Shown here piece after piece: positions 1-7,636 of a stretch of 14,228 nucleotides of DNA. The DNA is from Acidimicrobiaceae bacterium. Its GTDB lineage: Bacteria > Actinomycetota > Acidimicrobiia > Acidimicrobiales > UBA8190. A program made the position numbers and the translations under genes. The stretch is from NCBI GenBank assembly GCA_003131945.1, contig PKWD01000159.1, forward strand, positions 4,565 to 18,792. The letters are read 5' to 3'. Position 1 is the stretch's first letter, and each line of letters begins with the position of its first letter. The notes beneath the pieces were generated by a model. It made no database searches, had not been told where the DNA came from, and saw only the letters and a program-made list of their open reading frames with translations.

Positions 1-1
1 A

Positions 2-2125
2 CATCCCGACGACATGGCCGTGGTCGAGGCGGCCCGGGTGACGTTGATGTCGGGGGCCGAGATCTCGGGGGTGGAGGCGCGCTCGCGGTGCAAGGACGGG
101 GCCTGGCGGTCGCTCGAGTGGACGGTGCGGGCCGACACCACCCGCGGGCTCGTCTACAGCGCCGCGCGCGACGTCACCGATTACCGGGAGACCGATGAGA
201 TCCTGCGCGACGACGAGGCTCGCCTGCGGGCCATTCTCGAGTATTCGCCGTCGTCCATCTACGTGAAGGACCTCCATGGTCGATACCTGATCGTCAACCG
301 GCAGTGGTCGCGGGTCACCGGGATCCCGGCGGAGGACGTTGTCGGCGCCACCGCCGAGGAGACCTGGCCCTCGGATGCCGCCGAGATCGCCGACCATGAA
401 CGGATACTCCTGGAGACGGGCGCTGTCCGGGTCTCCGATGACCGTATGCACACCAGAGTGGGGGCGCGTGATTTCAGAGTGGCACGGTTCCTCCTGCTCG
501 ACGAGGACGGATCGCCCTACGCCATGGGGGGTATCGCCACCGACATAACGGCAAGGACCGAGGCCGAGAGGACCTTGGCAGGCCGGGAGCGACTGCTGGC
601 CACCGTGCTCCAGGCCAGCCCCGACATCATCACTCTCCTCGATCGGACCGGGACGGTCCGGCATGTGAGCGCGGCCGACCAGGGTGTCCTCGGACAGCAC
701 TACGGGGGTGTCGCCGAGCCCGATCTGGTGGCGCGGGTCCACCCTGACGATCTCGAGGATGTGGTCGGCGCCTTCTCCCGCATGGTGGCCGGAACGGAGT
801 CCACCATCCAGGTGCGGTCTCGGGTCGAGCACACCGACGGCCACTGGGTGACCCTCGACTCGCGTGGTCAGGCCCTCCACGACCACACCGGCGCTTTCGC
901 CGGGGCCGTGATCGTGTCGCGCGACATGACGGCCAGGATCACGTCCGAACAGCGCTTGCGCGATGCCCGGGAAGCAGCCGAGCGGGCCAGCCGCACCAAG
1001 AGCGAGTTCCTGTCACGTATGAGTCACGAGCTCCGGACGCCGCTCAATTCGATTCTGGGGTTCGCCCAGCTCCTGCAAATGGACGAGCTCCCCGACGAGC
1101 AGTCCGAAGCCGTCACCCACATCCTGAGAGCCGGCCGTCATCTGCTCGATCTCATCGACGAGGTCCTCGACATCGCCCGGATCGAGTCAGGCCACCTCGA
1201 ACTGATGATGACGGCGGTGCCGGTCCCGGACATCGTGAACGACGCCGTGGAGCTGACCCGGCTCATGGCCGACAGCGCCGGGGTTTCGGTGCGAGTCGGC
1301 ATCGACCCCCACAGCAGGGTCGCCCTCAATGCCGACCGCCAGCGCCTGCTGCAGGTTCTTCTCAACCTCTTGTCCAACGCCGTGAAGTACAACCGGCCCG
1401 GCGGTCGGGTGGACGTGGTGTGTTACGACAGCGCACCGGGAAGGGTACGGCTGGTCGTGGCCGACACCGGGCGCGGCATACGCCCCGAGGACGGCGACCG
1501 GGTCTTCACGCCCTTCGATCGCCTGGGGGCCGAACAGACCGGCGTCGAAGGGACCGGGGTGGGCCTGGCGCTCTCCCAGCACCTGGTACAGCGCATGGGG
1601 GGACGGATCGGGTTCGAGTCCGTCCCCGGTGTCGGCAGCTCGTTCTTCGTCGACCTGGCCGGCGCCACCGGGTCACCGGAGGTAATTCCCGACGCCGCCC
1701 TGGCCCTCGGGTGGACCGAGGCTGTCCCCGGTGCCGATGTCGGTGGCGTCTTCCGGGTTCTGCTCATGGACGGGGACGTGTCCAATCTCGACCTGGTCGA
1801 ACGCGTGCTGTCGCGGCGACCGGGTGTCGAGCTCCTCGCCGCCTTGCAAGGTGGGCTCGGTATCGACCTGGCCCGGGAACACATGCCCGATCTGATCCTG
1901 GTGGACCTGCATCTTCCGGACATGCACGGGACCGAGGTTCTCGACCGCCTCGGTGAGGACCCGGTCACGGCGGCCATCCCCGTGGCCGTGGTGGGCAGCG
2001 ACGCCGCCGCCCACGAGGTGCGCCAGCTTCTGGGCCGGGGTGTTGTCGGGTTCCTCACCAAGCCCTTCGACGTCCGCGCTCTGCTCTCGCTTGTCGACGC
2101 CGTGCGTTCGGCCCGGGTCGGCTGA
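2..2125 (+). CDS. Multi-PAS hybrid sensor histidine kinase with C-terminal receiver (5' partial)
   Basis: Signal-transducing kinase that autophosphorylates on His and passes phosphate to Asp. The frame is open to the window edge. The residues before the first ATG at 14 read HPDD, a typical internal PAS motif, so the true start lies upstream. Numbering from Met14: end of a PAS domain (1-60), second PAS (about 66-183), third PAS (about 190-310, with its own HPDD at 243-246), HisKA with SHELRTPLN (phospho-acceptor H338), HATPase_c with N-box NLLSNAVKYN (451-460), G1 DTGRGI (484-489) and G2 GTGVGLAL (513-520), then a receiver (about 581-700) with acceptor D631 in LILVDLHLPD and K683 in LTKP. No membrane segment is visible, so the kinase looks cytosolic in the part seen. 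The receiver acidic pocket is atypical: it reads MDGD, where family members usually have an adjacent acidic pair. The sensed signal and partner regulator are unknown. Confidence 0.95.
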   Translation, partial: HPDDMAVVEAARVTLMSGAEISGVEARSRCKDGAWRSLEWTVRADTTRGLVYSAARDVTDYRETDEILRDDEARLRAILEYSPSSIYVKDLHGRYLIVNRQWSRVTGIPAEDVVGATAEETWPSDAAEIADHERILLETGAVRVSDDRMHTRVGARDFRVARFLLLDEDGSPYAMGGIATDITARTEAERTLAGRERLLATVLQASPDIITLLDRTGTVRHVSAADQGVLGQHYGGVAEPDLVARVHPDDLEDVVGAFSRMVAGTESTIQVRSRVEHTDGHWVTLDSRGQALHDHTGAFAGAVIVSRDMTARITSEQRLRDAREAAERASRTKSEFLSRMSHELRTPLNSILGFAQLLQMDELPDEQSEAVTHILRAGRHLLDLIDEVLDIARIESGHLELMMTAVPVPDIVNDAVELTRLMADSAGVSVRVGIDPHSRVALNADRQRLLQVLLNLLSNAVKYNRPGGRVDVVCYDSAPGRVRLVVADTGRGIRPEDGDRVFTPFDRLGAEQTGVEGTGVGLALSQHLVQRMGGRIGFESVPGVGSSFFVDLAGATGSPEVIPDAALALGWTEAVPGADVGGVFRVLLMDGDVSNLDLVERVLSRRPGVELLAALQGGLGIDLAREHMPDLILVDLHLPDMHGTEVLDRLGEDPVTAAIPVAVVGSDAAAHEVRQLLGRGVVGFLTKPFDVRALLSLVDAVRSARVG

Positions 2126-2133
2126 GTCCCGGT

Positions 2134-2149
2134 CCGGCGGGGCCGCCGG
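2134..2149 (+). terminator. Possible terminator hairpin after the kinase gene
   Basis: Nine bases after the kinase stop lies a perfect inverted repeat, CCGGCGG/CCGCCGG, at 2134-2140 and 2143-2149. As RNA it would form a 6-bp G+C stem with a 4-nt loop, followed by a loosely T-rich stretch (TCTGCTGTTGC). There is no true U tract, so intrinsic termination is uncertain. Position and symmetry are the only support. Confidence 0.35.
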
Positions 2150-2258
2150 TCTGCTGTTGCTCCATGCGGCCGAGCTTCGGCGCCCCGACCGGGTCAGTTT
2201 CCCGCCCCGCACCGGCTCTTTGTAGCCTGACCGGTATGGCGACGTCTGGCGGACCGGT

Positions 2259-3011
2259 GTGATCGATGTCGAACGCCAGGGCCCGGTGGCAGTCATACGA
2301 CTGGACCACGGCAAGGTGCATGCCCTCGATGTCGAGCTCCTGGGGGAGTTCATCGGTGCCCTCGAGGCCGTGGAGGAATCTGACGCCCGTGCCGTCGTCC
2401 TCACTGCGACGGGCCGTGTCTTCTGCGCCGGCGTGGACCTGCAACAGGTGCTCGACGGCGGCGCCGACTACCTCGAGCGGTTCATTCCCCTGCTGATCTC
2501 GGCTTTCGCCCGCTTGTTCTCGTACCCGCTGCCGGTCGTGGCCGCCGTGAACGGCGCCGCCGTGGCCGGAGGGTGCGTCCTGGCGTGTGCCTGCGACCGA
2601 CGGATCCTGGTCGACGGGGGGCGCATCGGCGCCTCCGAGCTCCTCGTCGGGGTGCCGTTCCCGGTGTCGGCGCTCGAGATCCTGCGTTGGGCCTGCGGTG
2701 ACAAGACAGAAGAAGTGGTGCTCACCGGGAAGCTCTACGGATCGGACGAGGCTCCTTCTGTCGGGCTGGCCCACGAGATCGTCCTTGCCGACAGCCTGCT
2801 CGACCGGGCCCTGGAGGTGGCCGGCGGCCTGGGCGCCGTGGCCCCCGCTGCTTTTCGCCTGGCCAAGGCGCAGCTGCGCCGGCCGGTGGTCGAGCGCATC
2901 GCCACCGACGCACCGGTCGTCGATCCGGAGGTTCGTGCCCTGTGGTCCTCGGCCCAGACCAGGGCGTCGATCAGCGCTCAGGTGCAACGGATGTCAGCCC
3001 CGCGGACCTGA
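2259..3011 (+). CDS. Enoyl-CoA hydratase/isomerase (crotonase) family protein
   Basis: Crotonase-fold enzyme of 250 aa, a normal length, expected to act on a CoA thioester in the cytosol, for example by hydration or double-bond isomerisation in beta-oxidation. Visible motifs: CAGVDLQQV (56-64, usually AG.DL), AAVNGAAVAGGC (95-106, oxyanion-hole region) and ASELLVGVPFP (125-135), which keeps the second active-site Glu (E127). The first catalytic Glu of true hydratases, in the motif GGGCEL, is replaced here by Val107 (GGCVL). This leans towards an isomerase or another crotonase reaction (inference). GTG 2259 is the only reasonable start, with a weak GGCGGA at 2248-2253. It heads a same-strand run with the Gfo/Idh and FAD oxidoreductase genes, 85 bases before the next start. 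The exact substrate cannot be told. Confidence 0.9.
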   Translation: MIDVERQGPVAVIRLDHGKVHALDVELLGEFIGALEAVEESDARAVVLTATGRVFCAGVDLQQVLDGGADYLERFIPLLISAFARLFSYPLPVVAAVNGAAVAGGCVLACACDRRILVDGGRIGASELLVGVPFPVSALEILRWACGDKTEEVVLTGKLYGSDEAPSVGLAHEIVLADSLLDRALEVAGGLGAVAPAAFRLAKAQLRRPVVERIATDAPVVDPEVRALWSSAQTRASISAQVQRMSAPRT

Positions 3012-3096
3012 GACTCCCGAGAAGCTGGGCCCCGCGAGTAGACATTCGCCAACGACGGGCGACGGGGCCGACGGTGAACGACGGGGGACGGTGACG

Positions 3097-4188
3097 GTGG
3101 CGAACGAACAGCTGGCGATCGGGCTCGTGGGATGCGGGATGATCGGCCAGGTCCACGCCGACGGACTACGCAAGCTGGCCGAGGACGGAGAGATCGTGGC
3201 CGTGGCGGCGGCCGATCCGTCGGGCGAGGCGCGGGAAGCCGTCCAACGGAACTGCCCCTTCGGGCGCATGAGCGACGACCCGCTCGATGTGATCTCCGAC
3301 CCCGCTGTCGAGGCCGTCATGATCACCTCACCCACGGCCACCCACCTGGACCTCGTGCAGTCGACGTTGGCGGCGGGAAAACCTCTGTTCTGCGAGAAGC
3401 CGCTGGCACCCACATTCGACGACGTACGGATCATGTGTGATGCCGTCACGGCGTCGGGGTTGACGGCGCAGGTCGGATTCCACTCGCGGTTCCATCCGAT
3501 CATGAACCGGCTGCGACGGACGGTCGAAAGCGGGGAGCTCGGCCGGCCCATGGGCTACATGTTGCGCGACGACCAGTACTGGCCGACCGGTGACGTGGTG
3601 CCCGGCCACAGCTCCTGGCGATCGGACCGGGCGCAGGCGGGAGGCGGAGCGCTCCTCGAGCACTCGATCCACAGCGCCGACATCGTGTCCTGGCTCTTCG
3701 GGCCGGCGGTGCGGGTCTACGCTCGCAGTCGCGCCGTCTTCGGGTATGACGTCGAGGATGTCGCCGCGGTGACCGTCGAGCACGAGTCAGGTGTCGTCGG
3801 CACCATCCTCACCATCTTCAACGGGGTCCGCGGACGCGAGGAGCGCCGGTTCGAGGTCTTCTTCGAGCGGGGGGCCGTCGAGGCCACCACCGACTTCATC
3901 GTCGGGGCCGCCGAAGACGGCTATCTCGTCCAGCAGCCCGATACCGAGGCTCTCCGTCTCGATCTGTGTGTCCTGCGCGACGAGCACTTCGCCGCCGCCG
4001 GCATCAACCGACGGGACTTCGTCTTCTACACCTATCCGGCCGACCGCAACTGGGTGCGATCGGTGCGTCAAGGCGAGCCGGCGGTACCGGGCTTCGACGC
4101 CGCCCTGCGGGCCCATCGGCTGGTCGAGGCGGCCTACCGATCGGCCGCCACCAACGTGGCCGTCGACATCGGCGACGATTTCACTTGA
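3097..4188 (+). CDS. Gfo/Idh/MocA family NAD(P)-dependent oxidoreductase
   Basis: Dehydrogenase of 363 aa that oxidises or reduces a sugar, polyol or related hydroxy compound using NAD(P). The N-terminal Rossmann fold shows GLVGCGMIG (9-17, GxGxxG) and ends beta-2 at D40, which favours NAD over NADP (inference). The family signature CEKPLAP (99-105) carries the conserved K101. The C-terminal domain has GGGALLEHSIHSAD (182-195), where H192 sits at the usual catalytic His position. GTG 3097 is chosen because GGGGGA at 3083-3088 lies 8 bases upstream. GTG 3091, also in frame, would leave only 2 bases. The reading frame stays open further left, but that part overlaps the crotonase gene. The FAD oxidoreductase starts 25 bases after the stop, so the two are probably co-transcribed. 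The fold is myo-inositol-dehydrogenase-like, but the substrate is unknown. Confidence 0.93.
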   Translation: MANEQLAIGLVGCGMIGQVHADGLRKLAEDGEIVAVAAADPSGEAREAVQRNCPFGRMSDDPLDVISDPAVEAVMITSPTATHLDLVQSTLAAGKPLFCEKPLAPTFDDVRIMCDAVTASGLTAQVGFHSRFHPIMNRLRRTVESGELGRPMGYMLRDDQYWPTGDVVPGHSSWRSDRAQAGGGALLEHSIHSADIVSWLFGPAVRVYARSRAVFGYDVEDVAAVTVEHESGVVGTILTIFNGVRGREERRFEVFFERGAVEATTDFIVGAAEDGYLVQQPDTEALRLDLCVLRDEHFAAAGINRRDFVFYTYPADRNWVRSVRQGEPAVPGFDAALRAHRLVEAAYRSAATNVAVDIGDDFT

Positions 4189-4213
4189 CGCCGGTGCCAT
4201 CGGTGGCCTGCTC

Positions 4214-5356
4214 GTGAGCGAACACACGTGTGACGTCGCCGTCGTCGGTGGTGGTCTGGTGGGTGCGGCGCTGGCCTACGAGCTCGTGACCCAAGGCGTC
4301 GATGTGCTCCTCGTCGACGGACACCACCCGGGCCGGGCCACCGACGCCGGGGCCGGCATCCTCTCGCCCGAAACCACGTGGAACCCCGACGAAGGATGGT
4401 TCTCCTTCGGATGTGCGGCCGCCATTCACTACCGCACCCTTATGCGCCGGCTGGCCGACGATGGTGCCGATGAGACCGGCTTCGACGAGTGCGGCCTTCT
4501 CCTGGTGGCCGTCGACCCCGGGGAGGACGACTGGTTCGCTACCCGTGCCGACCTCGCTCTCCGTCGCTCACCGGACACCCTGGTCGAGGTGACGCCGGCG
4601 GAGGCGCAGGCGCTCTTCCCCCCTCTCGGGAACGTCCGGCGTGCTCTGCACAATCCGGCGGCGGGCCGCGTCGACGGTCGGCTGATGACTGCCGCGGTGC
4701 TCCATGGAGCCGAACAGCACGGCCTGCGCCGGCTCCAGGCCACGGCCACGGGACTACGTGTCGAAGGTGGTGGCGCCGTCGCGATCGACACCGCCGCCGG
4801 AGTGGTCTCGTGCGGGTCTGTGGCTCTCGCCGGCGGCGCATGGTCACAGACGTTCGGGCAACAGCTCGGTGTCCCGATCCCGGTCGTGCCGGTCAAGGGA
4901 CAGATCGTCCACATGCAGCTCCCCGAGACCGCGCCAGGTGGCGCCGTCGACAGCGGCCACTGGCCCATCGTCTCGCCTGTGCTCAACCACTATCTCGTGG
5001 CCTGGCCCGGCGGCAGGGTGGTGTGCGGCGGTACCTACGAGCCTGACGCCAGCTTCGACACCAGATCGACGGTGGCGGGGCTTGAAGAGCTCCTCCGCTC
5101 CTGCTTGGCCATCGCACCGGGGCTGGCCGGGGCCACGGTGGTGGATCTCCGGGTCGGCCTTCGGCCGGTCTCGGGCGACGATCTACCGGTGCTCGGCCCC
5201 GTGCCGGGGTGGGACAACGTCCACCTGGCAACCGGCCACGGCACGGAGGGGCTCCTGCTCGGCCCCTACAGCGCGGCGCTGGTGGCGCGCTGCCTACTGG
5301 GAGCGCCGGTTCCAGACGAACTGGTCCCCTTCAGCGTGGCTCGTTTCATGAACTGA
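4214..5356 (+). CDS. DAO-family FAD-dependent oxidoreductase (glycine/D-amino-acid oxidase-like)
   Basis: Flavoenzyme of 380 aa, expected to oxidise an amino acid or secondary amine, with FAD bound in the N-terminal Rossmann fold: VAVVGGGLVGAALA (8-21) with GxGxxG at 12-17 and an acidic residue, D35, at the end of beta-2. The family's C-terminal FAD motif is clear: VGLRPVSGDDLPVLGP, then LATGHGTEGLLLGP. The second half contains VPVKGQIVHM, typical of the substrate domain of ThiO/SoxB/DadA-like enzymes. No signal peptide or membrane segment is seen. The start is GTG 4214, with a weak GGTGG at 4202-4206 seven bases away, 25 bases after the Gfo/Idh stop. Pairing with a Gfo/Idh dehydrogenase suggests one catabolic module. 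Nothing points specifically to thiamine synthesis, so I do not assign thiO. Confidence 0.93.
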   Translation: MSEHTCDVAVVGGGLVGAALAYELVTQGVDVLLVDGHHPGRATDAGAGILSPETTWNPDEGWFSFGCAAAIHYRTLMRRLADDGADETGFDECGLLLVAVDPGEDDWFATRADLALRRSPDTLVEVTPAEAQALFPPLGNVRRALHNPAAGRVDGRLMTAAVLHGAEQHGLRRLQATATGLRVEGGGAVAIDTAAGVVSCGSVALAGGAWSQTFGQQLGVPIPVVPVKGQIVHMQLPETAPGGAVDSGHWPIVSPVLNHYLVAWPGGRVVCGGTYEPDASFDTRSTVAGLEELLRSCLAIAPGLAGATVVDLRVGLRPVSGDDLPVLGPVPGWDNVHLATGHGTEGLLLGPYSAALVARCLLGAPVPDELVPFSVARFMN

Positions 5357-5372
5357 CGTCGTCCACAGAACT

Positions 5373-5405
5373 ACCGCCGGCGGTGCATTGTCCTCACCCG
5401 TGAGG
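5373..5405. terminator. Palindromes between convergent genes, possible bidirectional terminator
   Basis: The 84-base gap between the FAD oxidoreductase and the convergent acetyltransferase holds a perfect 12-base palindrome, ACCGCCGGCGGT (5373-5384). It also holds a small hairpin with arms CCTCA (5392-5396) and TGAGG (5401-5405) and a CCCG loop. Neither has a U tract. The position between two 3' ends is what suggests termination. Confidence 0.25.
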
Positions 5406-5440
5406 GCGGTCCGTTCGCTCCAGGTCGTCCTGCGGGGCCA

Positions 5441-6706
5441 TCAGAACCAGGTCGAACACCACGGGGTGATCCCCGAGCGGAACATGGCCTCGGCTCGTTC
5501 GAGCGCACCACTCGAGTGCTCGTCGATGCGGCCGGCGCCGGCCAGGGCCAGCACCGACATCCCGCCCATGTACAGCGATCCGAGGGAATCGACGGGCAAG
5601 GTCAACTGAGCCGTGGCGTCGGTGGGGGAGCAGGTGGCCCCCGTCGGACCTCCTTCGAGGGCGAAGCGACCCCCGGCGATCCCCAGGGGATCGACAACCT
5701 CGACCACCAGCCGTCCCTCGGTCGGGTAACGGCGGGCCGACAGGGCGGCGGCGACGTCGAGGACGCGGACCCAGATGAAGTCGAACCGGCCCATCTGGCG
5801 CAGCGACCGGCCGTCGCGCAGGAGCCAGACCAGAGGTTCGTGCACGGACCTGTCTCCCGCGTGCACCCGGGTGATCAGGTCGACCTCGCAGCAGTAACGC
5901 CACAGCCGGAGATAGGCGTCGGGCGTGGTGGCGACGAGCTCGTTAATGGAGAGCGTGCCCTTCGGGCGCATGTGGTCCCACTCCTGGGCCGCCGTGTAGC
6001 GCACATAGCCATCCACCTCCCCGTTCGGAGCGCGGTAGATCGCCTGGTAGCCCTTCGTCGGGGTGGCGCCAGGAACCTCCACCTGCTGGAGGGTCCCGTC
6101 CCACCACCGTCCGTTGCGTTCGATGGAGCCGGGCTGCGAGACACGGACACGCTCGTAGACGGGCGGGGCCTCGAGGCGCAGAGTGGCGAGATCGACGAGC
6201 TCGACGTTGCCGACACCGGGTCGAAGAAAGCGCGCTGTCACCGTGTCGACCCTGTAGGTGGCGGCGTCAATGGCGGCGCCGTAGCCGAACTGGCCGTAGA
6301 TGGGGTACTCGGAGGCGATGAGAATGCCCAGCGGCTCGCCCCGTTCGGCCGACGCCCGCAGGTCGCCCGTGATCATCTGGGTCAGGAGCCCACGGCGCCG
6401 ATGGGTGGGGGACACGGTGACGTTGGTGAGGGCGGCCGAGGGCACCTCGCTCGGGCCCGGCACGGTGAAGGAGGTCGGGAACGACCGCAGTGTCCCCACC
6501 ACCGTCCTCCCGTCGAATGAGCCCCAGGTCCGGCCGAGGTCCATGTCGCCCAGGCGGTATTCACCCTCGCCGTCGGCGGGATGGGCCAAGAAGCCCGTGG
6601 CCATGCACCGGATCCATCCGTCGATCTCGGCCGATTCGATGGTGCGGACGGACAATCCCTTTTCTGCAGCCTTCGGCTCCCCGGACGGACGGTGCGACGG
6701 CGTCAC
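5441..6706 (-). CDS. Eis-like GNAT family N-acetyltransferase
   Basis: Acetyl-CoA-dependent N-acetyltransferase of 421 aa related to mycobacterial Eis, which acetylates amines including aminoglycosides. The in vivo substrate here is unknown. Layout: N-terminal GNAT with TNVTVSPTHRRRGLLTQM (94-111, CoA pyrophosphate loop RRRGLL), then ASEYPIYGQFGYGAA (131-145), matching the Eis motif that holds the proposed general-acid Tyr (here Y137). A second GNAT-like half follows, then a C-terminal SCP2-like region. The protein ends PWCSTWF. A terminal Phe carboxylate is the general base in M. tuberculosis Eis (family knowledge), so the intact C-terminus suggests an active enzyme. The GTG start at 6706 is fixed by a GTGA overlap with the stop of the upstream SGNH gene, which implies translational coupling. 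A shorter N-terminus is possible because conserved sequence begins near residue 18. Confidence 0.92.
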   Translation of the reverse strand: MTPSHRPSGEPKAAEKGLSVRTIESAEIDGWIRCMATGFLAHPADGEGEYRLGDMDLGRTWGSFDGRTVVGTLRSFPTSFTVPGPSEVPSAALTNVTVSPTHRRRGLLTQMITGDLRASAERGEPLGILIASEYPIYGQFGYGAAIDAATYRVDTVTARFLRPGVGNVELVDLATLRLEAPPVYERVRVSQPGSIERNGRWWDGTLQQVEVPGATPTKGYQAIYRAPNGEVDGYVRYTAAQEWDHMRPKGTLSINELVATTPDAYLRLWRYCCEVDLITRVHAGDRSVHEPLVWLLRDGRSLRQMGRFDFIWVRVLDVAAALSARRYPTEGRLVVEVVDPLGIAGGRFALEGGPTGATCSPTDATAQLTLPVDSLGSLYMGGMSVLALAGAGRIDEHSSGALERAEAMFRSGITPWCSTWF

Positions 6707-7563
6707 GGCGCTTTGAGCCTTCCGATCGTCTGCTCGAAGGTCGCCGCGATCTTCGTTTGACCGGCGACATTGGGGTCGTCACCGAACCCCTCGGTGTCTC
6801 CCGCGTGGCAGGTGATGTCGAGCCATGAGCAGGCACGAGCCACGTCGAGGGGGACCTTTCCCCACTGGGAGCTGACCATGGTCGTGTCGTTTGTGGTCTT
6901 GAAGGCGTCCTCGACATCGGCCGTCGCTGCCGCCCCCCCGTAGAGCGATTCCAACTCGGTATTGAGCTCCGCCACCACAGCAAGAGATCCCAGGGCGAGC
7001 GTTCGGGCCGTACCTCCGGCCAGCCAGTCGCCGAGATAGGGGTCGTAGTAGTTCATCCCGATGATCCGCACCGACGGCGCCGCCGCCCTCAGTCCGGTGA
7101 GCATGGTCGTGAGATTGCCCTGCACGGTGGCCAAACCGTTCGTGACGCAGGTCGTGTCGATGCCCGCCGGTGTGGCGCAGTCCACGACATCGTTTCCCCC
7201 GATGTCGATGGTGATGAGCGCCACATGGCCGGCGTCCTTGTGGAGAAAACGCAACGCCGCCTGGTATTGACCGTCGTCGAGCATCGACGTCGTCGTCGCC
7301 TCCGACACCGCCATGTCCTTGAGGGTCAGGCCCGGAATGCCTGACACGTAGTGGTTCTCCAGAAGATGGGCGTAGGAGTGCGAGCCATCCCAGACGGGGA
7401 CCGAGTCACCGAGGGCGAGGTAGTAGGACGTCGACCCTCCCCCGCCCGACGTCGATCCACTGGCGCCGTCGGCTGGTGCTGCGGCCACCGTGGCCAGGAC
7501 CAACGGCGCCGTGGCCGCGCACGCCAGAGCGGCTGCCCACAGCCGGTATCTGGTTCTCCGCAC
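6703..7563 (-). CDS. Exported SGNH/GDSL-hydrolase-like protein with altered catalytic residues
   Basis: Probable secreted protein of 286 aa with an SGNH-hydrolase fold. GTG 7563 is chosen as start because GGGGGGA lies about 6 bases upstream and the product then begins with a classic signal peptide: basic RRTRYR, a hydrophobic Ala/Leu/Val core, and Ala-rich cleavage region VAAAPADGA (about 26-34). ATG 7578 or a start at 7608 would only lengthen the n-region. A Gly/Ser linker follows, then block I LALGDS (nucleophile S54) and block III IDIGGND (119-125, N124). Block II reads AVSEAT where AVSGAT is usual (Gly to Glu88). Block V reads DDPNVAG where D..HPN.AG is usual (His to Asp263). So S and N are kept, while the canonical G and H are not seen. 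The gene overlaps the acetyltransferase by four bases and lies 73 bases after the acyl-CoA synthetase. Confidence 0.85.
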   Translation of the reverse strand: MRRTRYRLWAAALACAATAPLVLATVAAAPADGASGSTSGGGGSTSYYLALGDSVPVWDGSHSYAHLLENHYVSGIPGLTLKDMAVSEATTTSMLDDGQYQAALRFLHKDAGHVALITIDIGGNDVVDCATPAGIDTTCVTNGLATVQGNLTTMLTGLRAAAPSVRIIGMNYYDPYLGDWLAGGTARTLALGSLAVVAELNTELESLYGGAAATADVEDAFKTTNDTTMVSSQWGKVPLDVARACSWLDITCHAGDTEGFGDDPNVAGQTKIAATFEQTIGRLKAP

Positions 7564-7636
7564 CCCTGTTCCCCCCATGGATGAACAGTACCGCCGGTCG
7601 GCCGCCATGGCCGAAGGGAGCTGATGCCGCCGTCGA

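Noticed and set aside
3028..3069. GGCCCCG/CGGGGCC inverted repeat between the crotonase and Gfo/Idh genes
   Set aside because: Seven-base G+C arms with a 28-base loop are expected by chance at this composition, and no U tract follows.
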